Notes: generated from the sequence alone by a model not told the origin. Shown: positions 46,584-58,973, numbered from the stretch's first letter. The stretch: 64,000 bases of DNA from Albugo candida (GCA_905220665.1 CAJNAR010000027.1:62001-126000); one strand, 5' to 3'. Program-made: numbers and translations.

Positions 46584-46740
46584 GCTTAGTAAAGGGGTTT
46601 CGAAGCCCAAAATAGCATTTTTGAAACCCTTAGCGCACCCTGGTTACTTCAACTTATCAGCTTGAAGACTATCACAGGAAGGCTGACGTCTTCGCCTACT
46701 ACAGCTATATATGGCTTCCAATAAACCCCTTTACTTTGCC
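46584..46740. mobile_element. Candidate 150-bp terminal-inverted-repeat element (MITE-like)
   Basis: AGTAAAGGGGTTT (46588-46600) is exactly inverted at 46723-46735 (AAACCCCTTTACT). Imperfect pairing extends outward and inward to about 22 bp per side (GC..AGTAAAGGGGTTT..GAAGCC). The interior has no coding capacity. A target-site duplication could not be made out, so a plain hairpin or an LTR-derived repeat remain possible. Confidence 0.4.
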
Positions 46741-48125
46741 CTAGCTCAACATTGCTGCTCACGACAGAACCATGATAATGGTGCGCTACGACCTGGACTG
46801 CGTCATTTTTGATGTTGCTAGTTCGGATGCTGTCACGTCCTACCCGTGAAATGCGTTATAGCTAACGTACAGCTCTTGTCGATGGTCATGCATCGATCAC
46901 CACGTATTAAATGCTCGGATGGATTAAGGATGTCGATAGGTTGTGGTAAGAACTGCTTATCGATTCGAACACTAATTTTGGATTGTCGCAAAATTCCATG
47001 TGTCAATATACTCGCCCATTATATATCAGCAACCGTTGTGACAAATAACGAATTTGGAATGCCAACAAATCATCGCTGTAAGACTACATCCGGGAATTGG
47101 TGCTTCAAACAACATCTCACTACGGGGCATCAATTCAGCATATTCGTCTAGATCGGAAACTCAGGAAAAAGGTACATTTAGTGTAGACGGATTGTTTTTT
47201 GGCACTATTCGTGCTCTCATTTTAGTGTGTTTGTGAAGGGAGCTTCAGATCTAGATCACTACCTCAAAGTTATCTATATTGCATCAGCGCACACTCGATC
47301 GTATAACAGCAGCTTTAAAGGTGTGATATCCTACTTCAACTCGTGCTTCCGAAGTAAGCTTCTAGCTCACGCGCCATCGCCGTATTCAATGCTGAACGGC
47401 TCTGCCTAAGTAGAAGTAGCTGATGATATTATTGAAGCCTAGACGAGTGATCACGTTCGTGTTTTTGCTTTATTGGTTACATTCCGATTCTATGGGTTTG
47501 ACTGAGATCGATTGCAAATAAATGTTTCGCAGATCTGGTGGAGAATCGAATGCTTGGATTCGGATGGAGTGTAGTCGGTGCTGTTTCGTACTACCTTATG
47601 CATGGTAGCGTCATACTAAGCATAAGAGCTCAGATTTGAACCATTATTTCGGATATCGCAGTGAGGTACTTGGTGATGATTCTAATTAAGTTGATAGCGT
47701 CGTCAGCATCATGATGGAACAGAAAGATCGATTTGAAGAAGGCTACGGCTCCTATTTATTTGATTAGAGGACTGACTGATCAATTTACTCACGTTTCGGG
47801 TAATGAGAAGGTAATTTGACACTGGTCATGATGATTATAGGCTACATAAAGAATCATCGGGCAAACGATTGCCAAGGAAAATTGGTGCAGTTCTAGCCCA
47901 AGAGGTCTTCAGTCAAAGATGATTAATTGAGAACTATTGATATTGCAGTCGAGTAGTCTAGTGATAATAGGAAATTAATTTCCAGTCGCTAGCAGTTGGC
48001 AGCCTGTTTTGAACCAGAGACAATTACTCATTTGGAATGGAAATGTGTACCGAAGGCTTTTTGTGCGATTATACTACGCACAGTTTCTTTTGCCGGCGAT
48101 GTTACAGCTGATTGAATATATTGCA
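46741..48125. other. No assignable gene
   Basis: Short frames only (for example 46846-47151 plus). No domain or repeat was recognised. Confidence 0.35.
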
Positions 48126-48413
48126 TCACATTATTGCCCTGTGATTGCATACCTGCTTGCACTGCCTCTTTACGAATAATACAGTTACAGCGAGATCTTT
48201 CTTATATCTCTTGCATGATCGAGGTATTATGCAAACAAAATAGGACAGCTCCATGACCAATATGCGCTGGCGTGATTGACTGCACACAGCATGACCTTGC
48301 GGCAGTTTGATAAGCAGAGATGGCAGCCCATTCACAGCTGCTTGAGCACATAAGGGATTCTTGGCTGTGATACTGTCAAGTAGTCGACATTTTCTAATTG
48401 ACATTTTAGGCAC
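48126..48413 (-). pseudogene. Unidentified coding remnant
   Basis: A 95-codon frame that appears to shift after LLIKLPQGHAVCSQS into QSITPAHIGHGAVLFC, loosely reminiscent of an ankyrin repeat. The match is weak and the identity is uncertain. Confidence 0.2.
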
Positions 48414-48542
48414 TGGCCTGAAATTTCGATTGAAAATTTCTCAGTGAATTTGATTGGTTCTTGTGAATTATGAAATTGTAAACTACATTTGAGGAAACTA
48501 AATCAAACACATCGATCTACCATGAAATTGCCCATCGCTACC

Positions 48543-48878
48543 TCAGCTGTCGTTATGCTTAATCAAGGACTCTATATTGACGCGTACAAAGTCCACACAC
48601 CAGTATGACATATTTACCGACAAATCACTCGCTGTCACAAATGTCTCCAACGTTTTGTCCTGCCAAATTTTCTCCGACTTAAGGAAATTGCCAAAATTCA
48701 GACGACTTTGCACCGCTACTGCTCCATGAGAAGTTGAGATAATAAAATTCGAGACTTGCGAAGGGAAGCTTAGAGCATGCTCTTTGCTGCCAAAGGCTTG
48801 TTTTCTGTGTAATTTGTATTTTGGCCAAGCCTTAGCGATTCTTGCAGCGCCACTATACTTGCTGGTTTTGAATGACAT
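48543..48878 (-). CDS. Hypothetical 111-codon ORF with IQ-like N-terminus
   Basis: The frame starts MSFKTSKYSGAARIAKAWPK and has an IQ-motif-like stretch (ARIAKAWPKYKLHRKQ), suggesting possible calmodulin binding. The rest is unrecognised. It could be a first exon or a fragment of a larger gene on the minus strand together with 48126-48413. Confidence 0.25.
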   Translation of the reverse strand: MSFKTSKYSGAARIAKAWPKYKLHRKQAFGSKEHALSFPSQVSNFIISTSHGAVAVQSRLNFGNFLKSEKIWQDKTLETFVTASDLSVNMSYWCVDFVRVNIESLIKHNDS

Positions 48879-49076
48879 GCACCATATTGTTCTAGCGTAG
48901 GTACGTTTTTTTCCCTGATATCTATATATGGTAGGTTAATAGTAGTAACGCTAAGGAGTAGGATGTTGGAAAGGTGGATGTGTTAGACTTTGGAGGAAAG
49001 AGGATAGTAGTAGAAGCGATTATATTTAGCCTTTTTTCTCATTGGCCGTGTGCTCTCACAACCAGCCATGATAAAC

Positions 49077-51382
49077 CTAATCTAAGAGTGGGCGACCGAC
49101 AGCGGTATAAACAACGGTCCACCCGGAACCGAAACCAACAGGCTGTTGCAGTTGAGAATCTTCGATGGGATGACGTTCAACTGGTGCGAGATATTGACTT
49201 CGGCTCTGTGCATTGACGGGGCACGCTGCAGATGAACGTCGGTGTCCCGTTTGATGACAAGCACTGCACGTCGGCGCCTTCCTCTTCCTGGGAGGCTTCC
49301 CCTCCACGTATTCAAATTGAGAAAGGTCTCGTCGCGTCGAGGTTTTGTTGCTCGTTTCGCTTGGTCTTCGTCTCGTTCGAGCAACCTCCGGCTCTTCGAG
49401 GACTTGTGGTGTTTGCTTATTCAAACAGCGTTAGTACCCCTTACAATATCAAACGAAAAAAAACAATCGCCCAGAAATACCTGCGATATCTCTTCCAGAT
49501 CGTCCAAGACTGCCTCTTTCTGGTGCCGAGGTAGGTTGCTGAAATTGTCGCGTAATGTTTCGAAAAGGACTGGCAAAGCATCATCTGGGTGTCCTGCAAC
49601 TGGAGGTCGTACTGAAGGGAGTTGATGAAGGTGCCAATGAACTTCGAAATCGCTCAATCAAGCCTTGCGATGATCTGCCGCAACTGATGCTCGCTAGGTA
49701 TCCCCCAGATAAAGAAAAGTAGAAGAGCATGGCTTCGCGCTGGTTGCCAATGGACGTCGAGATTTTTCCAGCAGACATTCCGAAAGTTAAATGATTGGAA
49801 AAATCACGTAGGGAAAAAGTAATAATATAGACTAACCTGTTCAAATACTTTCTGAAGGGCATAGTATGATATCTTCCGGCTGATATGCTGAAAAATGTCA
49901 CCACGTGGGGTCGGCTGCGCGAAAGGTATAATTTTCATTCGCTGCGTTCCCAGTTCTGTGGTGAATTCTATCTGAAATCTTTTTATGGACTATACTATCC
50001 GCTCGAAACACCCAAACATATTTTCTATTCTGCTTGCAATGAACTCTTCCACGACATTGTGGGCACCTTCTCCGCGTGAAGAGACTGTGTGACCGAAGTG
50101 CCGAATTAAATTCGTCCATGCTCTAACGAATATCTCCTTGTGGGGATCGGTCCACGTCTTGGCTGGATACTCCACAGACTTCGTGTAGCGTTCTGTTTAT
50201 ATGAGCTGGAACATTTCCCAATTTTCATTGACTCCGCGATCGTGTTTGAGTAAACCACCTGCACAACAAGGAATAACTTCGAACATGAATGAAAATTACT
50301 GATCACAAACAACAAATGGCAAGTTAACTATCTCTAATCCTTCGAAAATGCTTCCCACTCATCATTCTGTCCAGTAAAATTGATCTTGCATTTGGCGAAG
50401 ACGTTCTTGTCAATCTGCCAAATGCAAAGCAGGAAAGTTGACAAAGGAAAAATTATCCGCAAAGCGTTCATGAGAGCAAGCTATCGGTCGATAACGAATA
50501 CTTTCGGTTGATGGTCGGCGTGGAAAAGTCGTCGTAAGAAGTTGATGGCGGTAACATACGAGTTAGCATCCTCGTTCTTCATGGAAACGGAGGGCGCCAA
50601 GATTGTGTAATATAGCATGATATTTCCAACAACGTGGAGCAAAGGAAATCTCGTCTTGCTTGCTTGCTTTATAGGTACTATCTAGCAACAAGACGCCACT
50701 ATTCTTCCTTAATAGCTCCACATTCTTTGAATGAGCGAAGAACAAATGTGTGATGCGCCCATCGTAATCTTTCTCGATATTTATTTCGATCTTAAAGTCC
50801 GTGAAGGTTTCGAACAGCATATCCATTGGAGTTCGTCCATCGAGTTTCCTGATTGCATTCTTTTGCTTCAAATTCCAGAGCTTTCGCTTAGTGAGTTGCA
50901 ATTGCTGGCCTTGCTCTAGCATGGTGGTTTGAACCTGCCTAGCTTTCAAACCGGACTGAAATAGTTCAGCAATTTTTTCCTCTTGAGACTCCGAGATGCG
51001 AGTGTGAACGGGATGTGCGGTCCTGGCGGTGGAAGGTTCGTGATTATGCTCGTTGTAAAGGGCAATGAGAGCGTTGAATTCTCGGTGAGCTCATTCAACC
51101 ATGATGCGTGGATTTACCTTTCGACTCCTGCCCAACACCTTTGAAAGGAAAGTCAATGATTGCACTGCCTTTCGCCTTCCGAACCCTTGTTTCTTGGATA
51201 AGTCCATGACGGTTTCGATTTACGCCTCCACGATCGCATTTGTAGTGAACAACTTGTCGTCCATCTCGTTGCCTGTATGAGGACTTGGTGACGATTCCAT
51301 AGCCATTTGCAGTAGCTATCACATTCACATGTTTCTCCATGGCCTTCCGCTCGGTGAATTGCTCGTTTTTCTTCTGCTCCAT
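49077..51382 (-). mobile_element. Mutator-like (FAR1-type MULE) transposase remnant
   Basis: Pieces of a transposase lie in order on the minus strand. A FAR1/WRKY-GCM1-like DNA-binding region (51382-51095) has KSSYRQRDGRQVVHYKCDRGG. Next is the first catalytic region (50949-50563) with GVLLLDSTYKAS. Then PKVFVIDR.LALMNALRIIFP and LLCIWQIDKNV follow at about 50530-50390. AWTNLIRHFGHTVSSRGEGAH lies at 50175-49990. A C-terminal zinc-knuckle-like CSACHQTGHRRSSAAC lies near 49270. Frames change repeatedly and stops interrupt them, so it is inactive. Terminal inverted repeats were not identified. Confidence 0.88.
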
Positions 51383-51510
51383 GTCCGTGCCTGCTGAGAG
51401 TGCTGCGGATATCTAGTGAATGAGCTTGTGTACAAAAGTATACAAGTGACCTTATTGGCTGGCATACTTAGCAACAATTCAATTTGTGAGCTGCGATTGG
51501 TTAAATCAAT

Positions 51511-51573
51511 TGTCTGTGGCCGTAGTAGTTTTTTCTGTGGCCGTAGTATTAATGTCTGTGGCCATAGCGGCTT
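51511..51573 (+). repeat. Three 21-bp tandem units
   Basis: TCTGTGGCC(G/A)TAG recurs at an exact 21-bp spacing, with units starting at 51511, 51532 and 51553. On the minus strand it encodes a 7-residue repeat containing LRPQ(T/K) upstream of the MULE DNA-binding region. Confidence 0.75.
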
Positions 51574-52449
51574 CCTTATTTTTAATTTAGATTGCGTCAT
51601 GCCTACTCAAATTATTACTCCCACAACTAATTTGAAAAAAAAAAGTTTACATTTCAAATTAACAGAAGTCATTTACGTCTAAGGATAATCTAGTAATATA
51701 GATGTCTTCAACTGAAATGTACATTCACCATTAATAGACGATTTTTAACGACAGTTTGTTGAGCTATAATGCGTCGTAAACATGCAAAAGTTATTATAAA
51801 GTAACGGCCGAAAATAAAATGTATTATGAAAAAAATGTGGGAAGGAAAATATCTAATTTTTTACTAAAGCTTGTTCTGAATCTATCCTTGTAACCGGAAT
51901 TCTGCAATACCGCTTGTTATGGCCGATTTTCCGCAATTGCTGCACCTGCATTTCCCTCTGTCCGATACCCAAATGCTATGTGTCAAATGGAAATTGTCAG
52001 AAATAATAGCCTATCACAGATGAAACGTTCTGTGTATTAGCCAATCACAGATAATTCTCGATTGGAGCTGTTGGAGCAACAATTTAGGGTGTGTATGGAT
52101 GTAATCAATTATAACATACCGTGAACTTATCCAATGTCATGGATGTCATGTCATCCGATCCAAATCTTCGCGTTCGATGACAATCGTCAATCTCTCAAAT
52201 CCAGCTAATGCTCTAGAGTTGCTTCGCATGTGAGAGTAATAATTTAACTAGGCATGTTGTAATCTAAAATAAAGTTGTCGGGATATCAATACTCATAAAT
52301 AAATAGTAATATTCCAAATGCTGTATACTATACGTACGGATATACACATGCGTAGGTTCATAATGAGGAAAACCCAGTCTTGAATCAAAAACCTCTGATC
52401 ACTAATGCACTATGTAGTAAGGAAAATGAAGCATACAATTACGCGTCCC
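51574..52449. other. No assignable gene
   Basis: Very AT-rich spacer between two Mutator-like remnants. Nothing recognised. Confidence 0.4.
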
Positions 52450-53215
52450 TAATTGCACAAGTCCTGTGATTATGGCCAAATTGGTTGCACATTCCACATC
52501 TCGTTTGCTTGCACGCCATGTAACGTTCGATCCCCATCAAGAAGTTGATAATAGGAAGGCTCCGAATTCCCTTTAACACGCTGCTTACTGAATTCACGTT
52601 TTCTTATGTCCAAGTGTTGTATTTTGGACATGATGAGTAACTTGTTGACCAATTTTCACACTCAACCTCCTGAAGCTACAGCAGCACACTGCTGTTCGAG
52701 CTTGTGATATCCGCTTTCGTCTTCTCGTACTCTTCCGTTGTTCATGAACGAGCCAATATCCACGCCAAATTCTTCAACAACTTTTACTTGTATTTGTTTT
52801 TGAAATTTTCCATCAAATGCCGGAAGCAGAAAAAATGTGGGACGTCGGGTGCTGATGTATGCATAGGTTTCATAAACCCCTTGTCCCTATCTGATATCAC
52901 GAATGCTGGAGATGGCTTGAGGTGAGAGAGTAGAGCTTCAAAAACCAATTCCAGTTATCTTTATTCTCTACCGACACAAGCCCAACTCCATTAATTTGCA
53001 TCTCGTTGCTTCCATTTTGAAAGCTCGAAATAAGGAGGATCCCACCGATTGATGTCTTCACAAATGTGCCGTCCACGGATATCCCACGCTCAGTGTATGA
53101 CTTATATGCTTATAGTCCTTCCCAGAGAATGATACTCAACCGTATAAATTCATCATTTACGATACCAAGCTTCGCTTCGTGGCCTCAAATGCTTAGTACA
53201 GCCATGTAGGATAGA
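52450..53215 (-). mobile_element. Second Mutator-like (MuDR-type) transposase remnant
   Basis: This is unrelated in detail to the MULE at 49077-51382. The minus strand reads SVDGTFVKTSIGGILLISSF, with the first catalytic Asp in DGTF. It continues VENKDNWNWFL and, after a frameshift, FVISDRDKGFM with the second Asp. Then come FCFRHLMENFKNKYK and LAWILARSWTTEEYEK. It ends with a perfect CCHC knuckle (CGMCNQFGHNHRTC) at about 52455-52500. At least two stops and one frameshift make it inactive. The N-terminal DNA-binding part and the terminal repeats are not visible. Confidence 0.88.
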
Positions 53216-54022
53216 ATGAGGCTGTATTTCTTAATATCACTTCCTTAAACCTCAAGCTTCAAATTTGGAGTTCGTGAGCACAGCGGATACATGTGGTGGA
53301 ATTCGCTTGGTTTGTATCATCACCAGAGTCACTTTCCTACCGGAGATTATGGCCATATTTCTGACTGCAAGACTTGAAGCAGTTTGTTGTATATCTACGA
53401 GACACCTTTAGGGATTAGGATAATTGACAGGAGTGCAGAGAAAACTTTGTTGAAGGGCTGATTGTCTGCGAAAAGGAAAACTGCACAACAAAGAAACAGT
53501 CATGTTGTGTGCATACTGCTTTATAACGCTTGTCTCTTGATACCACACGAAACGGGCGGTTACATTCTCGGTTGTACTTAATTACTGCTTAAATTATGTC
53601 CCTTTATTGGCATGACTCCTGTTATCGAAAGAAGCTGCTGCTAATTTTTGTCGTCGCTTTCCATTGCTGATATTGAAGTGTGCAATGTGTATATCCGTAT
53701 GTGTAGTGTACGGGCTTGGTATTTTTTTATATTCCCCAAGGTAAATCCCCAAAACAGCTCATGAACGCTCAGGCAAGCGACAAGTGCATACACGTATGTG
53801 ACGCATGCAGCGCATAATTCGTATCCTGTCACACTAGATAGAGTAAAAATGTAGTGAGACAATCTAGAGGGATCCATACACGATGTGCACAGGCGACGTC
53901 CTTTCGTTCAAGAATACTATGTAACAAATGTATGGTCATTAGTGCTCACGTCAACTACACGAGTACAATTGTTCATGACACACGTTCTATTGCTATTTGA
54001 CTCAAGGGCTGAGGAACATGGT
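53216..54022. other. No assignable gene
   Basis: Spacer with short frames only (53641-53877 minus is the longest, 78 codons, no recognisable content). Confidence 0.4.
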
Positions 54023-54623
54023 TCAATGGGAGAGAACATCAGGTTTTAGTTTGGTCAGATTGTCCATCTCGTTTGAATCTTCCGGTTGTTGGACATGTTC
54101 CTTTTTCTCGATCAAAATGACCTTCCCATCGACATTCCAAGTTTCGTAGCACAGCTCGGACGTCCACACCGATACTTGTAATGCATGTACTGTAAGTAAT
54201 AAATATGTACGTAGATTTTGGTAAAATCTCAAGTGATAAGAGCTTTTCTATGTTGCCCAAACCGGAGATACGAAGCCCCGATGTGAAATCGGAATCACGT
54301 TTATGTTTGCAACTTACCTAACAGCAACAGTGCTTCTATCCGTTGCAGAATTGCACATTCAAATCTACATTTTTGTAATCGCAGCTGAACGGGCTTCGAT
54401 TTTAATAAAGCAAGTGAAGACTGAATCTCAAATACAAAACATAAAGTAGAGCATCACGCTATTCTCTGCCTTGGGTCGATCTAGCTCGTAAAGTTCAACA
54501 AAAAAAGCTTACCGTCACAAAGCGCGCTGATTCAAACAAGATTATATGGATGACACTACTTCTGGTGTGATCTTGGAGGACGCACGCAGTCCTGATACAT
54601 AATGCCCTTTGAGGGTATATCGT
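54023..54623 (-). CDS. Unidentified spliced gene, three 3' exons
   Basis: Three exons connect in phase: 54623-54513 (open from a TGA just upstream), 54420-54318 and 54189-54023. The introns are 92 and 128 nt, each with a good GTAAG donor and a pyrimidine-rich acceptor. The joined frame gives 126 residues to the natural stop, with HIILFESARFVT, LQKCRFECAILQRIEALLLL and SELCYETWNVDGKVILIEKK. Exact phase closure across both introns supports a real gene. The start and any further 5' exons are not identified. I do not recognise the family. Confidence 0.55.
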
Positions 54624-55596
54624 TCATTCACTTGGGCTGTTCCCCTCTAATTAGTTTATTATGGGCGGCATACGCAGAACTGGGGCTAGAGCGCTCGTCA
54701 TTCGTAGATATATATTACAACGACGAAGATCTCAATTCTGGATTGCGCGATCAACGGTCGCAGCTTCACAGTAAGTAGCGAAATCAATTCCGAAGCATCG
54801 AATCGGTTTACCATTTTATTACGGATATGATATTTATTGTCAGGAAGGCTGAAACAATAACATCACATTCATTACGTCGAATAAACAAGTATGTCATAAG
54901 ACGACTCATCCCACGTTTTGGTGAATTCAGTGATCCTTGATACGTATAGAGGCTTTACCCACATATTTTTAATTACAAAGCAAAATAAGACTTAAAAGCT
55001 AAGAAATAATTAAAAAGTCACAAATTCTTTGGTACGGACCTTTCGTCGGACTGCATATACGTTCAACTATCAATATAGCGAGTAAAAGTATTCATACGAT
55101 TGCCGCGTTCTCGATGGCTTATGATATTACTCAACACCAACTCCTAGTGACTCAATTATCGGCGACGACTTGGAATTTTGTAGCTGTAGATGTTGTACTC
55201 TGATCTAATGAACCCGACATCCTAACTGTGCAATCCAGTGCGATGCAAAGGAGCAAATAAGATGTATGCACATCGCCTTTACTGTAATGACTTTCGAGAG
55301 AACTGACCAGACAGAAAAGAGAAAGCTTGCTACATTTAATTTAAGTAATAATACGAAATAACTGTACTAATTCAATCAGCATCTGTTATGTCTCTATCGC
55401 TTCAAAACTGTAGGAACAAAGCGTACACATATTAGCAACCCTTCCTGATACTCGCGTTTGTAAATGTAATAGAAAATTGAACCGCTTAGTCACCGCGAAA
55501 ACTCATCCACACGTTTTATAAGGCACAGAAAATGTGTATCACATAATAAAAAACTGCGCTTCATGACGAATTATTTCGAGTTGATGTGTTGCATCT
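54624..55596. other. Spacer with a possible plus-strand exon
   Basis: At about 54659-54771 a plus-strand ATG is followed by an Arg-rich, presequence-like stretch (MGGIRRTGARALVIRRYILQ) running into GTAAGT. No second exon was found. The rest holds nothing recognisable. Confidence 0.25.
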
Positions 55597-58201
55597 TCAC
55601 ACGAGAACTGGTCCCAGATACTCTGTCAGAACGGGCGAAAAGACCTCATAAATAAATGTGATCGGACGATTGCGATACCGAAAGAAATAAGTTCGTCCCC
55701 AAAATGGTCCTGCGCATCCAAATTGCTTTTCCAATCGAGCACTTCTCCCACAAAAAACGCTCTGTATATCACGATACAGTTCCAATTTCTGTTCCAACAC
55801 GTTTTGCCCTATAGGCACTGACACGTTAGGAAATATAATGTGAAGGTCGTTTTCACATGTCCACGATGCAGCATAGCCAAGTCGTTGGGTCGAATTATGC
55901 AGCCACACTTGTCTTTGTACTCTTGGAGAGGCAATTGTTGATTGAATTGCATCGTATGCGAGCGACGCCATTTGATCGTTTGTGTCGAACTGCTGCATTG
56001 TCTTCATTGAAATCACATCGACCTGAGTCGGAATTCCAGTCAGTAGGGCTAAATGTTGTGTCGGTGATCCATTTCCAAATAGAAATAGCTTCCAGGCATT
56101 AGAAATGCTGTTTTTACTTGGGTCATACGAGTCGACGGACGACAGCGTACCAAACTGCAGTTGCTCTTGTGCCCTCATAAGGAATATAATGGGCTGTACG
56201 ACATACCACGCACACTCCTGTTCCGAGCTTTCAGGCGGTACAGAATCCTTCATAACGAGAAAATCAATGGTGTTGCAAGCATATCGTGATATGTATTTAT
56301 TTCGAAAAAAACGGCTATAAATGTAATTCTCTCATTCTAGACCTGCAGACGGAATGCGACGCAACGGAAAAACTCTCATTAGCGAATTCAAAAGACGTAT
56401 CATTTACACGCAAGGAACAAAATTGACGTTGGGAACAGCAGCCATCTTCTCCAATTCACGCAGCACCGGCATATTGGCTACTTTCCATGATTCCAGTAAA
56501 AGCCCGGCCTTTGTTCCATTCGCGAGGTCGGGAGCTCGATACGGGTAGACAGCGTCCGGGTTGAGTTGCCACCAGAATCCACCAGCGAGACCTCCAGTTC
56601 GATTTTGCATTTTGGAAATGAGAATCTCAATAATTCGTGTGGACGTCTTCAATTCAGTTCTGTCCAAACTGCCCACAAGCCCGCCAAAACTCGACAGCAC
56701 CACAGCTGAGTCACTGGCTAATGCGCTTCCAAACATATATTCCATGCTCAAATCGACATTTTTCTTCAATGTGGCGTTTGTAGATTCGACATAATCCATC
56801 AGTAAGCCACCCTTCGGTGTTCCACCACTGAAGAAGAAATCGAGCAGTTGGTACGAGCTGGTAAAGTATTTCGGAGAATACACGAGCTTTCCCTTTTTTT
56901 TCAATACAATTGGAGCCGTGGCGACGCCCGAAAGATCAGAACCGGTGAAATATTTCAATCGAACTATTTTTTCACTTCCGTCTTCAGCCACAAATGAATT
57001 TCGACGAGAAGGCCCTTCAATCCCTTGAACAAATACGAGCCATCGAGGACATTCCCGAATGACGTGATTTCCCAAAGTCGTCGCAGCCTGAGCCCAATCA
57101 GACTCTGATTTATCACCCCACGTTGCCATTGCTACGTTATCTTTCAGATCGATTCCAATGATATTATAATGTTTACTATTACAAAGCTCATTGGCCAAAT
57201 TTGAAATCGCTTTCTGCGTGTCGGCAAGCTTGATAGAAGAACCTTCCCAAAGACCGGATTCTTTGACAAGAGCCGATAATACTTGGAAGTTGAGAACAAC
57301 GGCAATGTGATAGACGCCCAGGCCTTGGATAATAGAGCTCAATAGAGGAATGTATCGAGAGGTTTTCAGTGCGCGATTCGACTTGGTGTTGATCAAGGTT
57401 TCGTCAGGGACCACATTACGCAAAGCTGCATCCACTGAGAGTGCCAGACGGACCGCATTGAAGCCATTTTCGGAGAGGAAGATCGCGTACCGCGTCTGAT
57501 ACGAGAATCAGAATCAGACGAGACTGTATAATTTGATAGTGGATAAGGTTATAGAGGATATGACGTACCAATGTGTTACCGTCCTTTTTTCCGTCCCATA
57601 GTCCTTTTGGGACGTACTTATTGTCTTGCATTCCAAGCCAATTCACACCCTTTATGTTCATTATCACCTCACGTCCACTTTTGAATTGAGCCACAATTCG
57701 GTTCTTCTTTGTGATATAATTTGGTTGTTCGCACGCTATAATATAAACATGAATATTACAACAATCATGTACTAGAATGGAGGATGCGTACTTAAATCTT
57801 GGTACTCGGCTGGGTTCAACACGACAACATCAGGATCAGGTTGGGGCATGCGGCCATCGGGAATGCGTGTTCCTGATCCATACATATCGAGAATCGCTGC
57901 ATCGCTGGCTGTGCCATATCGTACTTGATTCCGTTTTTGTATTCCAAAGTACGTGAGCCCTGCGATCGATCCCGCGAAGAATAACAATAAGCCTAAAGCT
58001 CCAGGCCATGTCTGTTTCGTTTGAATGGTGAGTTTAAACAATCAAAAAGGTCAAATAGAGTTGTCGTACCGAACGTCGACCACGATATTTGACTGCTTTT
58101 CCTGGGTAATCAGCAGCGACGTCGGCAGTAGCAATGATGCGCTCCACTTCAGAAGTTCGTGCAGCGGAAACTGATGATCGTCCAGCGGCGGTGCTTGCCA
58201 T
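55597..58201 (-). CDS. Membrane-anchored GH5-family protein, probably a pseudoenzyme
   Basis: Five exons (58201-58070, 58011-57792, 57735-57569, 57495-56408, 56314-55597) join across GT-AG introns of 58, 56, 73 and 93 nt into 774 residues. A short cytosolic N-terminus precedes one membrane segment at residues about 47-67 (ALGLLLFFAGSIAGLTYFG), giving type II topology. A GH5 domain covers about 135-536: MNIKGVNWLGMQ, LSENGFNAVRLALS, IIGIDLKDNVAMATWG, WLVFVQGIEG, VVLSSFGG and GGFWWQLNPDAVYP. GH5 enzymes use Glu in NEP as acid/base and Glu in GEFG as nucleophile. Here these positions read Asn (about 293) and Ser (about 442). Residues 537-774 form an unrecognised extracellular domain. It is divergent to the Pro-rich gene at 58974. 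Confidence 0.82.
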
Positions 58202-58973
58202 CGTTTCAGACAGAACAAGAAAGAAGAATGACTCGAGTAGAGACGTGTAAGCTGTTCTTTACCCTGTAATAATATATAACAAGTTATAGAAGACATTACA
58301 TAATGTAATTACTATTATATCATACGCATTTCCTTTCCGCAATCAACCCTATGCGCGGCGGTTGCTGGAAGGTCGCTTTTTTCATACCGGTATTAAACTT
58401 ACTATCCCACGCACCTTTGTCTACCGGTAGGAAGCGGTACAGAAATCAATATACCGTCAATACCCTTATTGCATGTTAAATACATTATGGTGTTTTAACA
58501 CAGTCCCTTCATAAACCATTGCAATGCGATATTTTATAAAAGAGATTGAATGTTCACAATCTCGCCTCACATTCCCTCAAATACATCAAGTCGTCTTTCC
58601 ATACATAAACCAAGTCAAACGCACAAAACGTTGGACCCCTCCTTCCAATCTCATCTTCTCACCTGCTTCCCATCATGCAACTTGCTACATTATCTCGCTT
58701 TTATATCCAATCCAACATTCCATTCCTCACTTCACTCAACCTTACTATCAAATATAACACATTTACCTTCTCAACGGAATACAATGTGACGAGAACATAA
58801 AGTAAAATTCATCACAACGTCACGTGAGACTTTCAAACAGTGTGCAGTCGCACATCCCACGTCCCACATTTTCATTCTTTTTTTTCATTCTGCAAAATGT
58901 ATTCTCTCATTCATTTCACTTCTCAATTCACCAAATTCCAACACTTTCCATCCGTCACATTTGACTCTCCACA
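58202..58973. promoter_or_regulatory. Shared region between divergent GH5-like and Pro-rich genes
   Basis: This 772-bp spacer separates two divergent starts. The part before 58974 is C/T-rich with few purines. Its last 170 bp align with the region upstream of the paralogue at 63405, including a TTTTTTTTCATTC-type tract and CAATTCACCAAA.TCCAACA. Small open frames here (58524-58789) follow from the pyrimidine bias and are not taken as genes. Confidence 0.5.
58810..58829 (+). promoter_or_regulatory. Conserved upstream block CATCACAACGTCACGTGAGA
   Basis: A 20-bp identical block also lies at 63240-63259, about 145-165 bp before each Pro-rich gene start. It contains ACGTCACGTG, overlapping bZIP-type (ACGTCA) and E-box/G-box (CACGTG) cores. 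The surrounding sequence is less conserved, suggesting constraint. Confidence 0.5.

Noticed and set aside
58524..58789. Two overlapping 77-79 codon frames upstream of the Pro-rich gene
   Set aside because: They are explained by C/T-rich composition of the upstream region and have no counterpart in the homologous region before 63405.
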